Shown: one piece after another, positions 22,417-35,972 of the stretch | How the letters are laid out: the number at the start of each line of letters is the position of its first letter | How positions within the stretch are numbered: position 1 is the first letter of the stretch | Made by a program: the position numbers and the translations under genes | Notes under the pieces: generated by a model | The model's database searches: none | What the model was told of the DNA's origin: nothing | What the model saw: only the letters and a program-made list of their open reading frames with translations | NCBI GenBank assembly: GCA_026413225.1 | Contig: CM048552.1 | Span: 25,781,001 to 25,845,000, forward strand | Reading direction: 5' to 3' | From: Otis tarda | Taxonomy: Eukaryota; Chordata; Aves; Otidiformes; Otididae | DNA: 64,000 bases

Positions 22417-24657
22417 CATGTATTTCTGTACTGACTACAACCTGTTCTAAGACTTCAGTTGCTGAAATATTCAACAGCTGGAATCCTATTTGGATGCATT
22501 CAGGGGTCTCTATAAAGCAATTCAGATTACATGTCTACATATGTGTATAGCACACATGTAGATATCACAGTATAGGCAAAATGAATCTCACTGGTAAAAT
22601 TTAAATATCTGAAGTTAGGAGAGAGAAATCTTACTCTGATTTTCTTCTTTTCAAATTACCCAGGCCAATATCTCCTACGTGAATGCTGAAGGACACTAAA
22701 AAAATGATGAGTCCCCAGCTAGTGCGATCTGCATTACCTTACAGCCTCAGGGATCTACACCTGTTAGGAGATATATTGAGTGCTTGTGCCAGGGATGTTA
22801 CAGTGCTGTTACTCCTTTCCTGAGTGTGGAAAAATTCCTAAGTGTACAGGTATAGAGTTAAGTACATTACTGGAAATTTTTCTGAATACTGAAAATGAAT
22901 GTACATTTCTGTGTTAGTGCTTACTCAAGTTAGTGACTTTTATTTTATTTTTTATTCACTGAAAAGTTTGAAAAGCACCTAGCACTACTTAAATGCTTTC
23001 TTAATATTACCTATATACAGTATTAGATATTGCTGGAATTTTACAGCAAGACTACACTATTGAGTGAAAGGAGGCCAGTCCACAAGACACTGCCCTGAAA
23101 TATGGCCAGATTCTCAAAAGATTTGAGGGACATTTCTGCAAAGGAATAGATAAATTGTCATTGATTGGAATAATTAGCTATAAATTACATAGAAGTAATG
23201 GACATGAGGTTTTCAAAGAATAAATACATTTTCTTTCATAGTGGCCAGTAAAGAGTTTCAAATAATTGATAAAAATGCCACAGTTGTAACATATCATGCT
23301 GTAAAAGTTATGATATGAAGTACTGATCTTGATCAGCTGGAAAATAACATGTTTATCATGAGGTATTGCAAGATTTGCATGTTGGAGAAAAAGAATCAGT
23401 CAAGCACATTACATAAGAGAGAAGTCAACTCTTTATACAAGACATGCTGAAACAAAAACAGCCCAACCCAGGAAAACCTGTTGATCACCCTTTAAGAACA
23501 AAATAAGAAAGTTACTGGGGCAGATGATGGGTGTGCTGTTTATCAGTACGGCCTGCCTGGGCTTACAGATATAAAGCCATTGTCTTGCAGAGAAGGATCT
23601 GATGAGTAATTATTTACCTTTTAACACAAACCTTAACTTCTTTAAAAATGATCATCCTCGTAATCAAGTGATAAGCAACTAAAAGCTCAACAAGTCTTTA
23701 GTTTTTATTTACATACGTGTACTTTGATAGGAAAGCAATCAATGCCAGCATCTGACTACCTAAAACAATCACATTTTTCCAGCAATAATCTGTGATATTT
23801 ACGAGTGAACTGCAATCCTATTTAGAATTACTTATAAAGTATCTCAGATAAAGCTGAGTAGCTAATCCTCAGTGAATAATTTGGTTATTTCAGCTCTTTC
23901 TCGTAGTCAAATCACCTGAAAATTATTTATGCTTTTCTTTTTTTCAGTTTAAAAATAAAATGTATTTGCAATTCAAATTTATTCACCAGATATTTCTTGT
24001 AAATAACTTTTATATGTAGACTCTGCTGGCAGGAGTATGCAAAATCCAAACTGTGCTAAAACATGCTGATCACATGGTGTTCCTCTCTTCCCAAACTGAA
24101 TGAGTAAAACTTGGAAATAGCTTTCTTCACAAGGAGAAAAATGTACATTTGCTAATACTTCATTAGAAGTGTATTGTTTAACTGATCATTCCTGTTTGAA
24201 ACCATATCCATGGGAAATAAACACAAGAAAAAATACACAAAGCAGGTTCAGTTTTTACTGACTATGCATGATAGTGAACGTACATCTTTATTCAGTTCTT
24301 GTACCTGACTTTAGCCAAAACCAGTGAAAGACAAGAACTGTCATTGCACTACATTCCCGTGGGCTTCAGTCACTCCGATTAATTGCTGCTATGTTTCTTG
24401 GCTATGTTTACTGTGAAAGACTGTACTAAGAAAGTCTGTATATCAAGTTTGTCTCGGTAAAATCACTCTAACGATAGCTTCTCACAGGATACCTAAAGAC
24501 TGACATTTGCAAACACGTGCTCCCCACAGCATCACAGTAATACACCACTGACCTATTTTTGTGTTGTGTTTCTAATAGCTGGACTGTCTTTCATTATACA
24601 GAGTAGGCATATTTACTAAAAAAACCCAAGATGTTAAATTACATGTGCAAATCTCGC
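22417..24657. other. Unannotated AT-rich stretch
   Basis: No gene or transposon recognised. It holds a short imperfect inverted repeat near 22533-22564 and a very AT-rich section near 23600-24000 that could be conserved noncoding DNA. That cannot be judged without an alignment. Confidence 0.55.
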
Positions 24658-25453
24658 GAACTTTAACCAGGCCAAGTGCAAGGTCCTGTAAGTGAGTCAG
24701 GGCAATCCCAGGCACAAATACAGGCTGCGAGGAGAATGGATAGAGGGCAGCCCTGAGGAGAAGTACTTAGGGGTGCTGGTGGATGAGAAGCTCAACATGA
24801 CCCAGCAATGTGCACTTGCAGCCCAGAAAGCCAACTGCATCCTGGGCTGCATCAAAAGAAGCGACCTGGCCAGCAGGTCGAGGGAGGTGATTCTGCCCCT
24901 CTACTCTGCTCTCATGAGACCCCACCTGCAGTACTGCATCCAGCTCTGGAGCCCCCAGCATAAGAAGGACATGGACCTGTTGGAGAGGTTCCAGAGGAGG
25001 GCCACCAAGATGATCAGAGGTCTGGAGCACCTCTCCTATGAGGACAGGCTGAGAGAGCTAGGGCTGTTCAGCCTGGAGAACAGAAGGCTCTAGGGAGACC
25101 TCATAGCAGCCTTCCAGTTCCTCAAGGGGGCCTACAGGAAAGACAGGGAGAAACTTTTCAGCAGGGCCTGTTGCAATAGGATGAGGGGTAATGCTTTTAA
25201 AATAAAGGGAGGGAGATTCAGATTAGATATCAGGAAAAAAAAATTTACAATGAGAGTGGTGGAACACTGGAAGAGGTTGCCCAGAGAGATGGTGGATGCC
25301 CTGTCCCTGGAAACATTCATGGCCAGCTTGGATGGGGCTCTGAGCAACCTGATCTGGTTGGAGATGTTCCTGGTCCTTGCAGGGGGTTTGGACTAGATGA
25401 CCTTTAAAGGTCCCTTTCAACCCTAACCATTCTATGATTCTATGATTCTATGA
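24658..25453 (+). mobile_element. CR1: CR1 LINE copy E, 5'-truncated
   Basis: Starts just before the NQAKCKVL block and runs through the ORF2 C-terminal domain to a 3' UTR of the TTTAAAGG type and a tail of about three ATTCTATG units. It belongs with copy C by its 3' UTR and by the loss of the ORF2 stop. It is broken by a stop right after AAGGTCCTG near 24689 and by a TAG at 25091-25093. Confidence 0.95.
24692..25396 (+). pseudogene. CR1 ORF2 C-terminal pseudogene (copy E)
   Basis: Two open pieces of the CR1 C-terminal domain, 24692-25093 and 25181-25396. They carry [58 protein letters not shown] and a final block (EHWKRLPREMVDALSLE). The TAG at 25091 replaces the R codon of the RRLRGD block. 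At 25355-25357 the codon TGG stands where copies A and B have the TAG stop, so the frame reads 13 residues further (WLEMFLVLAGGLD) into what is 3' UTR in A and B. Confidence 0.85.
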
Positions 25454-26625
25454 TACAGTTTTCAATCTGTCCATAACTACATTTTAGTATAAAACTACCA
25501 CAGAGGACGCTGTTCTTCATGCCAAAAAGATTGTATTCCCTTAGTATAGTTACGTCTTCTGTTCTTGAGCAGTTTTGAGGTAGAATATAACAATGTGGGA
25601 GACTAAATGAGAACATAACAAGAACTTAAAAATCTCTCACTAGATTTCAGAGATTTTTTTTTTAAAAGATTAATAGAAGCAAGCTAGAAGTCAACATGTA
25701 TTTTCTGAAAGAGAAGCTCACCATCTTTGACATATTTGCTGAAATACATGAAACTCTGTTATTTCTATGATTTTTTCACATTGCTCCCAGATGACTCCCT
25801 CAGCAATTCAACCTAGATAATGCTATACCACCTGCAAATAAATTACTTTCTAACACATGAAGTAATTGTAATTCAGTAAGCAGTTTGATATAAAATGGTG
25901 GCAAAGGTCACAATTAGAATTAATTTTCTGTTAGAAAATAATTTTTAAACTGTGGTAAACTGAAATGAAGAAATAGAAGAACATGTCCAGATTTGGAAAA
26001 TGAATATATAATGAATCAGAAGCACACAGCCACCTCTACACACCTGCCCATGACCTAATATAGACACACGGGCAGTGTAGTCTGGGATCCCTCAGGTTTC
26101 TTTGAAGACACATATTTTCTAGAATCCAGTTGATCTTTTCTTTTTTTATGTAGTAGATTTTTTATTTTGGCAGGGGTAGTGTTAGTTCAGTCAGGTATCT
26201 CCTGCCTGTTCAAGAACCCTGCACCGTTACTTACTTGTTGATTCAGAATAGCTTCCATCTAGCACTAACCCTACTGTTGGCTAAGACAGAATTAGATGTT
26301 CTCTTTCACTGTCTCCATTGTTATAACTGAAGAGAAAGAAGAGTGTAGATCTTATTTTGGTCAGAAAAAAATTGATAGATTTGTCCCTTCCTAAACCACT
26401 GCATTCATGTTTATGCCTTTGGACAGAAACTAGCTTACGCTCCTTTGTAAGTGCTCAAGCTCGACTATCTCTAGGACTCTGTCTCTGATCTTTTCTAAAT
26501 CTTCAGTGACTTCGGAAACCCTGAAATAACTTCAGCATGCGACACTGCTCTGTTAGCCCTTGTGCCTTGCAGAGCAATTTTCTGTTGCTGACCAAATCAA
26601 AATACCCAAACCCACCCCAAAACTA
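25454..26625. other. Unannotated spacer between CR1 E and F
   Basis: AT-rich sequence with no gene or transposon that I recognise. Confidence 0.6.
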
Positions 26626-27335
26626 TCTGTGGTGAAATGACTGTCTTGGTAGATGAGCGGAGAGCAGTGGATACCGTCTGCTTTGACTTCAATATGCTTT
26701 CAACACTATCTTCCATAAGATCCTTATAGAAAAGCTGATGAAATATGAACTGGATGAGCTGCCAGTGACATGAATGAAAACTGCCTGAATGGCTGAGGGT
26801 AGTGATCAGTGGTATGAAGTCTAATTGGAGGCCAATAACCAGTGATGTACCCCAGGAGTAGATATTGTGTGCAATACTCCTCAACATCTTCATTAATGAT
26901 ACAGATGATGGGACAGAGTGTACCCTCAACAGTTTTGCTAATGATGCAAAACAGGGTGGAGTGGCTGATGTACCAGAGGGTCACGCTTCTATTCACAGTG
27001 ACCTTGACAGGCTGGAGAAATGGGCTGACAGGGACCTCACAAAGTTCCACAAAGGAAAATGCAAAGTCCTGCACCTAGGATGGAACAACCTCAGGCACCA
27101 GTACACACTAGGGGCTGCCTAGCTGGAAAACAATTTTGCAGAAAAGGACCCGGGTGTCCAGTGCACTATGACTGGTTACTGGCACAGGTTTCTCAGAGAG
27201 GTTGGCGATACTCCTTGGTAATACTACAAAGCCATCTGGACGTGGTCCTGGGAAACCTGCTCTAGGTTGAGCAGGGAGGTTGGACCAGATGACCTCCAGA
27301 AACCCCTCCCAAACTCAATTATTCTCTCATTCTGT
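26626..27335 (+). mobile_element. CR1: CR1 LINE copy F, old, internally deleted
   Basis: RT-domain sequence starts near 26626 (TVLVDERRAVDTV, equivalent to the [12 protein letters not shown] block) and continues through NIFINDTDDGTECTLN (26882-26930), a damaged catalytic box SFANDAK near 26932-26950 and DLDRLEKWADRDL (27000-27040). Near 27150-27175 it jumps straight to the last ORF2 block (HRFLREVGD) and then the 3' UTR (GGTTGGACCAGATGACC, then TCCAGAAACCCC). Relative to copy B about 470 bp are missing. The 3' UTR type with CTGCTCTAGGTTGAGCAGGG differs from copies A-E. The tail is decayed. Confidence 0.88.
26660..27122 (+). pseudogene. CR1 RT pseudogene with damaged catalytic box (copy F)
   Basis: Fragments of the RT domain in shifting frames. 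The longest open piece, 26865-27122, keeps NIFINDTDDGTECTLNSFAN and DLDRLEKWADRDLTKFHKG and the [16 protein letters not shown] block. The usual FADD motif reads FAND, so one of the two catalytic aspartates is replaced. Several stops lie upstream. Confidence 0.8.
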
Positions 27336-30300
27336 AAAAATATTAAAGAACAAGTTAAAAAGAGTTAGTCCATTGACTTAAGTGGGACAAAGATTACACC
27401 CTAACTCCTTTACGAGCATTTGAAATATTGGAAGTATTCACCTGACCCAGGTGAAAGAAAGAAATGACCACTATCATCTGCAAAATCAAATGATTTTCTA
27501 ACAGATATTCTAAAACCAGTACAGGATGGTCCATTATTTATTAATTTCTTAAAAGAAAGTCTCATTTGGGCTGTCTTTAGCAGAAACAGGCAGAAAATAG
27601 TTATGTGTATGAAAAAGCAATACAGTGGTGGTTGATAGCAAAGGTGTTAATGTCGATGTTACTGGTTTATTACAAAAACTTTTGGAAAAGCATGTAACAG
27701 AGCTACCCTTCTTAATCCTTCCTTAAAGCAATAAATGAAACATGATTATCAAGAGATCTTGTGATAAATAAGCAAACAATCACTGCCTATGTTTATTGTC
27801 ATGAAAATACCTCTTCTTTAATTCATCAGAAGAAACTGCTGGGTTAAGGGATTTTAAAATCTATAAACATATGCCTTAATAGCTAATCTACACCTAATGA
27901 CCTGTGGAATATGTCTAAATGTAGACTTTAACAGTGACGTGAATTTGGGCCTTCCTAGATGTGCCATGTCCAGATTGCAACCTTGGCTTGAACATGGGAT
28001 TCCTTTTTGCCTTCATACTAGAACAGAATCCAAAAGGTCAGTGATACAGGTTAAAAAAGCTCTTTGGTCTGAGATGGATGAATCCAAAAGAAAAAAAACA
28101 GCTTTCTCCAATTGGTCTGCAGCAAACCAGCATCTGAAGCTGCTGGATTTCTCCAAGGGCAGACAACTGCCCTTGAAAAATACCGTAGCTGAAAAGCGGT
28201 GAAGAAGAAGAGAACTAAATGCTGGAGAAGTTGCTGCAGGAATGTTGGACAGCAGGGAAGGGACATTAATTCATGACACAAGCTGATGTCTACAGGTATA
28301 TTCAAAATAATCCTCAAACAACCTGAACTACCTGAATTTCATTTCTCTCTCTCTTTCAGTTTTTGCGGCTCCCACTGAAGTGATTCGTAACATGCTTCTA
28401 TAAACCCCCGATATTGCAACCAGATATATTTCAGGTGTGTTTGCTATTAGCAAATTTTCTATGCCCAAAGTTTAGATCACATCACTAAGCTCTAGTCTCA
28501 AGTAGCCAGCTGTATCAGGTGAGACAAGCCAAAGAAGAAATAAAATTGTTTGCTTGAGAGCAAGAGAGAGGCCATGAGTGTGGTGAGAGCTTTCACGTTC
28601 AGTGTGGAGGATCCTGGATTTCTCTGAAGTATATCCAGTGAGTGCTGAAGAGAAGGCAACTGAGGTGGGGAAATTCTGACAGGTGTGTTATTATTTTTTC
28701 TAGATCTGTGTATGTTTATGATAAACAGGATATAATCATGTTTTGGAAACCTTGTAAAGTTTTTGTATCTGCTTACTTTCTGTTATCACGGTGTGCTCAA
28801 GAATAAACCCTGAGTGGGAGTCTTGGATAAGGAAAAAGAAAATACTTCGTTCTCTTGATACTGAGTAAGCTTAAGATTTTTGTTGAACACTGATGTGTTA
28901 TCTAATCAGAGGGATCATTCCCAGGGTTGTAATTCTGTGTGATGGCAGCATACCACACTGAAAATATGGCAGCTGTGAAAATATGTTGATAGACTTCTGA
29001 TACTTGAAGGCTTCCAAGTACTCTAGGCAGAAAGGTACAAATTCTGGTCTAATGACATCAACACCAAACCACTACCACTTATCCGGAATGGTAATCAGTG
29101 AAGAATACAAACTGGAAAAATATATTGTCTAAGGCCATTGATGTTGATGTGAAAACTTCAGAATAGGGCCTCTGTTTAGGGACTATGGGGAAGAAAAAGG
29201 TTTTGTTTTCCCCTTCCCCCTAGAGGTATCTCTATGTAGATTTGGTCATTCATTTTAGCGGCAGCAATTGCTATGTTTATGGAAAGTGCTTTTCATTATC
29301 TGTTATAAAAATCACATTGTATGAGGAGATAACTATATCACGTTAACAATCAAGAGTCATTTGCTTCATGGCAGTTCAGCATCACATTTAAATGCCACTG
29401 CATTACTTAACGCACACTGCTGATTAGTTAACGTTAACATTATTGGTAATTGGATTAGACAGTTGACAAAAAGATGAAAAAGGGAAGGAAAATTATTCCA
29501 ATGTCCTTCAATACCGTACTTTTGGTATAATGTAGGAGTTATTCAGGTCTGAGAGTGGGGGATAAAACCAAATTCAGGCACTTAGTCCTTGCTCCAGACA
29601 ATATGCATGTTAAGTCAAGTAGGATGGTGGAACTACAGTGAACTATTATACAATGTTTGTATCTCATATCTAAGACACTGGGAGAAGAAGCATCATATTC
29701 ATCCCTGAAGATCTACACTCTCTCCAGAAGCACTAGGTAACTCTCTATATCTAGATAAATCTGCCTTCTGGAAAGACATATCAGAAGATAAAGACAGAAA
29801 ATGGGCTTATGACAGAGGATTGCATTCCTCTGGAACTCTTATGACCTAAGAAGTATACTGAAGATCTTGGAAAAGCTATCCGTGATGTAATATTGGAGAG
29901 AGTCAAACTACAATTGCAACGCAGAAAGGCTGAATGACCAACTGAATACCAAATGCCAACTGAACTAGCGCCAGAAATCGTGTGAGCTGGCTATGATACT
30001 GTACTAAACGCTAAAGCACAGCCCTGAGCACTCCATGTTGCTAGCACACTTACATTGATGGGTTTGATCTAAGAAGCAAACCCTCCCTGCATATGGGATA
30101 GGTCAGGCTGGCAGCTGTTTCCATTAAGGAGTAAAGAGAAGGCTGTTGTTTTTCAGAGGTGGGTAACAGAAATATTATTTAGCTGTACAGATACGATCTG
30201 TATGGTGCAACTTGCCCTCAGGGCCTAAAAATGGGACCAGCTCCATTTTATTTACCAGTAAGATGCAGCCTCAGATACCAGAATGGGAGGTAAAGTATCA

Positions 30301-33007
30301 ACATTGAAATATAGAATGTACTCCCTTCTGTATATGTAAAAACATTATTTTTCAACTTGAGAACTGTAACAATATTTGGAGTTAGAGGTTTTGCCTTTGC
30401 AGAAGAAGTACACTGACCACTGCACACAATTATTGATAAAAGCTGCTCTTATTTATGGCTTACAGAACATCACAGGTGTGTTTAGTATTCATTCTGCATA
30501 ATCTTTAAAGGTCAGTGCACATATTTACAGTTTTGCTGCACAAAGATTTGCTGTTGAATGTAATTTTAGGTCACAGTACTTGCACTCCCTTCAGCTGAGG
30601 TCAGAAAAGAGAAAGAATGAGTGAGGAGACATAAGTATTATAAAGAAAACAGATTGTAAAGAAGACAAACTTTATGTTATTCGTTTGAGGGAAAACACAG
30701 AGAGGTTCAGTCTCAAAGTCGAATCTTTCAGAACATTATACACAATTAGGAGCGAGATTAACCTGGAAATGACTTTGGAAACGTAACTATAGCTGAAGTA
30801 ATAATGGCATTTTAAAGAATGTTTATAGATGGGATATTAACTGTAAAATGTAAGTCTTTTTTTGTTTGTAAGTCTTTTTCTATGATAAACACAGTGGGGT
30901 TTTATTTTATTCCATATTGCATTACAGAGTGCTATTCAATAGAGTGTTGCAATGTCTATTTAGATATTGCATGCAAGAACAAGGCACTTAAGGAAGTTCT
31001 GTGTTTGTAAAAATATCTTTGCTGTAATTGGATAAGTATCTGTATTTTCCTTTTATTTCAACTAAAGAATCTAAATATCCTTCTGGAATACACTTATTGT
31101 AATTGATAGATAAGGTTTTTTTTTTTGTCATTGTAACCCTATCTAGTATTCTCAATGTTTAGTAGGATTGTTCCTTATTGTGTTCCACATATGCACAAAG
31201 CGGTGCTGTATTTTTAATTTTTGGTGCTTGGGTTAAGGGTGACTGGATATAATAAAAGGAACATGCCTCATAAATGTAACATGAAAATTACAGGAACACA
31301 ATGACCTTGTCTACTAAAGAAAGAAGAGTTCATTTGTAAACCACAGATAGAAAGAAAAATAACCAAAAGACAAAGAACAGAAGGATAGTCCTTCATTTAT
31401 GTACTAGCTAAATTAAACCCACTATATTAAATTTCTCTCTCCCATGAATATCTGTATTGACCGGAACTCCCATCTGTTGTGATGTTAAAGCTATAGAAAA
31501 AAAACGTGGAAATAACCACTAAAACTAAAAATCTGTTCAAGTTACATAACAGAAGAATGAGTTGTGTTCATGTTAGAGAAAATATTTGCCATCAGTTTGT
31601 GGATCAGATTCTTCAGTGATGTTATTTACACTGATGTAAATGGGAACAGAATTAGATCTTAAATAATTTTCAAAACCTGAATGTTAACTCCTGGTCACTC
31701 TTTAGGAAAAGATATGTTAAAAAGAGAGAATTTATCCAAGCTTTATGGATAAAGCTATGTGGCTATCTCACTTCCAGGTCAATGCTTTTTGCAGTAGCAC
31801 AGCTCAGTAGGAAAAAACCAAATCCTTACCACAACAGCTTTTTGGTCATCTGGGCAAAATTAATCAGCAGTCTCAGTCTCTGGAAAAAAACTAGCCACAT
31901 AAACAAGGCTGGGCTTGGCTCTCTCTTTGACATTGCAATGTGTGCTCCACTAAAATGAGCATAGACAACTCCTACTTCATACGTGTAAAACTCAGTATAA
32001 TTCTTTCTGCTCTAGAGACAGGCTGCCTGTATAAGTGAGCCGAGGGAAGTGAGGTAGACATGTTTTTCAGTCATCATTCTCTTTCTCTACACACAATTAC
32101 GCATCCTCTATAAGTGTGGAGGGTTTTTTTTGACTGAGGAAGACCCTACTTTCAGCTGTCTGCCTGCTAGGAGTTCCCATGCCCAGAAATCAGCTGGTTC
32201 AGCTCTTTACATCGGGTTTCACCCGTCAGTCGGGTGCAGACATGTTTTAACAGATCCTCGAGAACCTGCCTCTTGAGAACAAAACAGCCGGGAATCTCCT
32301 CTGTGTGTCTGCAGCCAGGATGAGGCCTGTGTCGATGTTCAGCACGTAGCCATGAGTTACAAAAGACTATGGGACAATTTAAAGGCTCCCTTTGTGGGTC
32401 TAGTCCCTGGGTGACTTCTCCAGGTATTTAAAAAACTTCTGGTAAAGCAGAAACTTAAACCAATCTGCACTCAACAAGTTCTGCATTTTGCTCCACTTCA
32501 TGAGCCCTATGTTTCATTAAAAAAAATACATATAAACTACAACCTCCTCTTTTTTAAAACTTTGGTGGCTCACTATATTTTGGGTTTACTTTGTGAGTGG
32601 CTTTCTCCACCTTAATGTTAATTTTGTAGCAAATTACCATTCCAGAGGGTATTAAAACAGGCAGTATTTTCTTTCCTCACCCTTTCAAGTTTTCCTGCAC
32701 TCATTGTGAAATACGTTCAAGCTGAGAGACGAGACCGGTTCTGCTGCTTAAATATGCTTATATAAAGCATACGTTACTTCTTGGGCATTGTTGTGTTGTG
32801 TGCCTGTTCAGTGATACTCCGGGGTTCTCCCAGTGACAAAAAAGCCTGTGGTCTGGCAGGCTTCTGTTTGAAAAGGGTTAGGTTACTTCAAGAAAGAAAA
32901 GGTTGGGAAAGAAAATAATATGACAAGAAAAAGCTTGTTTTGTATAACTATGTGCAAATAACCAAGGCTTTGCATGCATCTGAAAATTATCCTGGATTAA
33001 GACAGGA

Positions 33008-33051
33008 TACACATACATATATATGTATACATGCACATATATATATATATT
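33008..33051. repeat. TA/CA-rich microsatellite
   Basis: Alternating ACATA and TATATA tract with a final run of six TA units. Simple repeat. The short minus-strand reading frame across it is an artefact. Confidence 0.8.
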
Positions 33052-35941
33052 CAGTGCGACTGAATTCAGTATAATTCTAAGCACAGATCTTACTCAGAAT
33101 GAAAGAACATTTTCCTGACACTATCTACTTCCAAAATACTCTAGTCCTGGAATAAGTGTCTTAATTTCTATTTTTTTTTTAAGGTAAGCAGTCCCAAATA
33201 AAATTTAAAACATTATAGATACCTGTGTATGAAAATAATTTGTTCTTGATTAGAAACAATGGCATATTATGCACTGTAGCTCAAGAAGTATCAGTGAGCA
33301 GTATATACAAAAGATGGAGCAAATGCGTTTCAGGGAAGATGTTATGGGATAAGTTCAAGGACCATAAAATCCATATTTACTTTTAATTGCAAGACAAATC
33401 TAAAGATGCTAACTTCGAATGCTGAAATGCATCCAGGCATTAAACCCAGTAACTGACAAACAACAGGCGCTGGGATTTAGTTGCCTGAATACAATCATTT
33501 AATGCCTATATTTGTAACTACTTATCTATCTATTAATTGTGCACAGGTACTATGGGAGACCTTCTCCTTTCTGGAGCAGCAGCTGGCAGCCAGGGCATCT
33601 CAAATGGCAATAGGTACCTCTGTTTAAGTGACTGAATTACATCTTTGGTTTCATTGTAGGTATTGTTATATCTGTTTATGTAAGCTATGTTGAAATAGTC
33701 TAAATAAGAAATTAAATTATGTAAAGCAGTATATTGATATAATCTAATTTTCTTTGGAAATAAAATACAAGAGATAACGATCTGATCTGATGAGGTCTTA
33801 GATTTCAACAGAATGGCTGATTCCATCAGTCTCTAGCGCTACCCAAATTTCTCTGACCAGTTCTACAGTTCAGGTTCTGGCCTCTTACAGCTTCTCACAT
33901 CACACATCTGTTGTCATTTACTCTAGTGTACAGTTACAGCGGATATACACCGGAGAGCGGAGTCTGGCACAGAATCTGCAAATTACTCTGTGTATCTATC
34001 TGCTTTTAAAGCCAGTGTTTACTCTCTCTGTGAATTCAAAAGGCTAAATGGATTCACATTCAGACTTCAGTTATTTCTTGTGTGTAAATAGTTTTATTTG
34101 GGAATAAAAGCACAAAATATTATTTGATACATGAGAAAAATCAACAGGCTCAAGAGGCATAATGAAAATTAGCTATGTTGAAGCATTTGGGCAGCTTGAA
34201 GTAGAAGTGCTGTCAGCGTAACTTAAAAATTTGCTACTTTCTTGTAAATTATCATTATAAAATAGCCTAAAACTCATACGGTTGTGACCACTGCTGTCCT
34301 GACTAGCATCATAGACCAGAACTGAAGGATTTATTATCTGTAAGTGGAAGTTTCCTTGCCAGTAAAATAAGCTGAAGAAAGAGGCATGTCTAGAAGCAGG
34401 TTTGCGCATTCAGTGGAAGCTGTGCTAGGACGTGAGAAGAATGATGGGCATGGGGTGAGAGCTGAATGGGCAGGGTCAGCACCAGTCCCACACTGCAGAC
34501 AAAACAGTGTGGGCACAGAGTGGAAGGAACAAGCAGAAGCAATATATGCAGGCACAAAGTAATGACAAGGCCTTCACACGTTACCAGACCACAGAGCCCA
34601 GCATCTGGGAAGAAAACATGGAAATGGAAGAGCCTTAATGAGACCGTGATGACCGGTTGTTTACTCAACTACAGCACAAAACTCATTAGTATCAGCTGAC
34701 TGCCCCTGTGGTGTACTGTGAGGGACCTCACCTAATTGCCTGAGTTCCTGGAGATGAAAGATCTCTTCCCTTGAATAAGCAATGATCTAATTAGTGCACT
34801 TCTGTGCAGCATTTCTGGTTCTATATCTTTCTTGTATTTTGGTACCATGTTATGTGGTATCCAAAGGCAACAGCATTGAACTCTTTGGATGTTTAACATA
34901 TTGTGCTAGCCTTTAAAGAAAGGTTTTTCAGAGCTGAACTGCTATGGGAAATTTTAATGAATCAAGGTACAGATTTTTATATTCTGCTTTGCCACAAAGG
35001 TCTTCACAAAGCTGCAAATGAAATAGATTTATTCCATAATATTTATTTGAAAATAGCTGGACTGGTAGACTATTCAGGGAGAATTCTACCAAGAATGTGA
35101 AAGAAACAGAAAGCTAACTAAAAACAGTTTTCCCAGTGTGCTTGGCTTCTACGCAATAGAAGAGCAGAAGTATTTATGAGCTATAACTTAAGGAAGTCAG
35201 AGGATGCCCTCTTCAACACCACGTACAATGAGATTCAGTTGTGAATTCAACTGAGATTCCTCTGGTACAAAATACAAAAATGGGAAATGACTGGACTGAA
35301 TGATTAGTACAGTTTATGAGTTATTTAGAGAAAGTACAGGATGACTGATAGCAATAAAAAGGGTAAAAGGAGAACTGTTCTTCAGATGAAAGTGACTGTC
35401 AGGAGATACGTTATATATATGAAGCTTTTTGTTCAGCTTGCTTTGTAACTCTCATCTCAGCTACTCCAGGGATGTTTTATAGTCCTAGCTACACTGGTGA
35501 GTCATCTGGCTGGTCTGAGCTTCAGCTCCTTCATCTCTCAAAGTGGAGAATAATACTTCTCCGGCTTGCTGGAGTGTTAGAATTTAGAGTTCCTAAAACA
35601 CTGTGAGTTCCAAGGCGGTAAAATACATGGGAATGCAGAGGATGGTCATTACTTTAATTCTCTGTGCTGTGGGTTTTTTTGCCCAGAGACATATCTACCA
35701 CAGGTGTTTCTTTGATAAGCCTGTTTGAAGTGGTATGCCAGAAAGCCTTTCAGTTTGCAAGAGAGTGTTTGTGTGTGCTTTGGAGCATGCCAGAACATAT
35801 CTGAAAAGCAAAATGCATTTTCCAGGTCATTTCAGATCACAGGGCATCCACACAACACATAGCTGCAGTACAGACACTACCTTTACACTACCAGCCCAAC
35901 AGAAGAGTTTATTACCTAACAGCAGGGGAGACGTAATGAAT

Positions 35942-35972
35942 CCTGTCCAGTCTCCATGGAGAAAAGGACAGG
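35942..35972. repeat. Nested inverted repeat
   Basis: A perfect 12-bp palindrome (TCTCCATGGAGA, 35951-35962) is enclosed by a second perfect 7-bp inverted repeat (CCTGTCC at 35942-35948, GGACAGG at 35966-35972). Confidence 0.75.

Noticed and set aside
27897-28202. 101-codon plus-strand frame as a possible exon or small gene
   Set aside because: No recognisable domain, a Lys-rich low-complexity middle and no splice or promoter context that I can defend.
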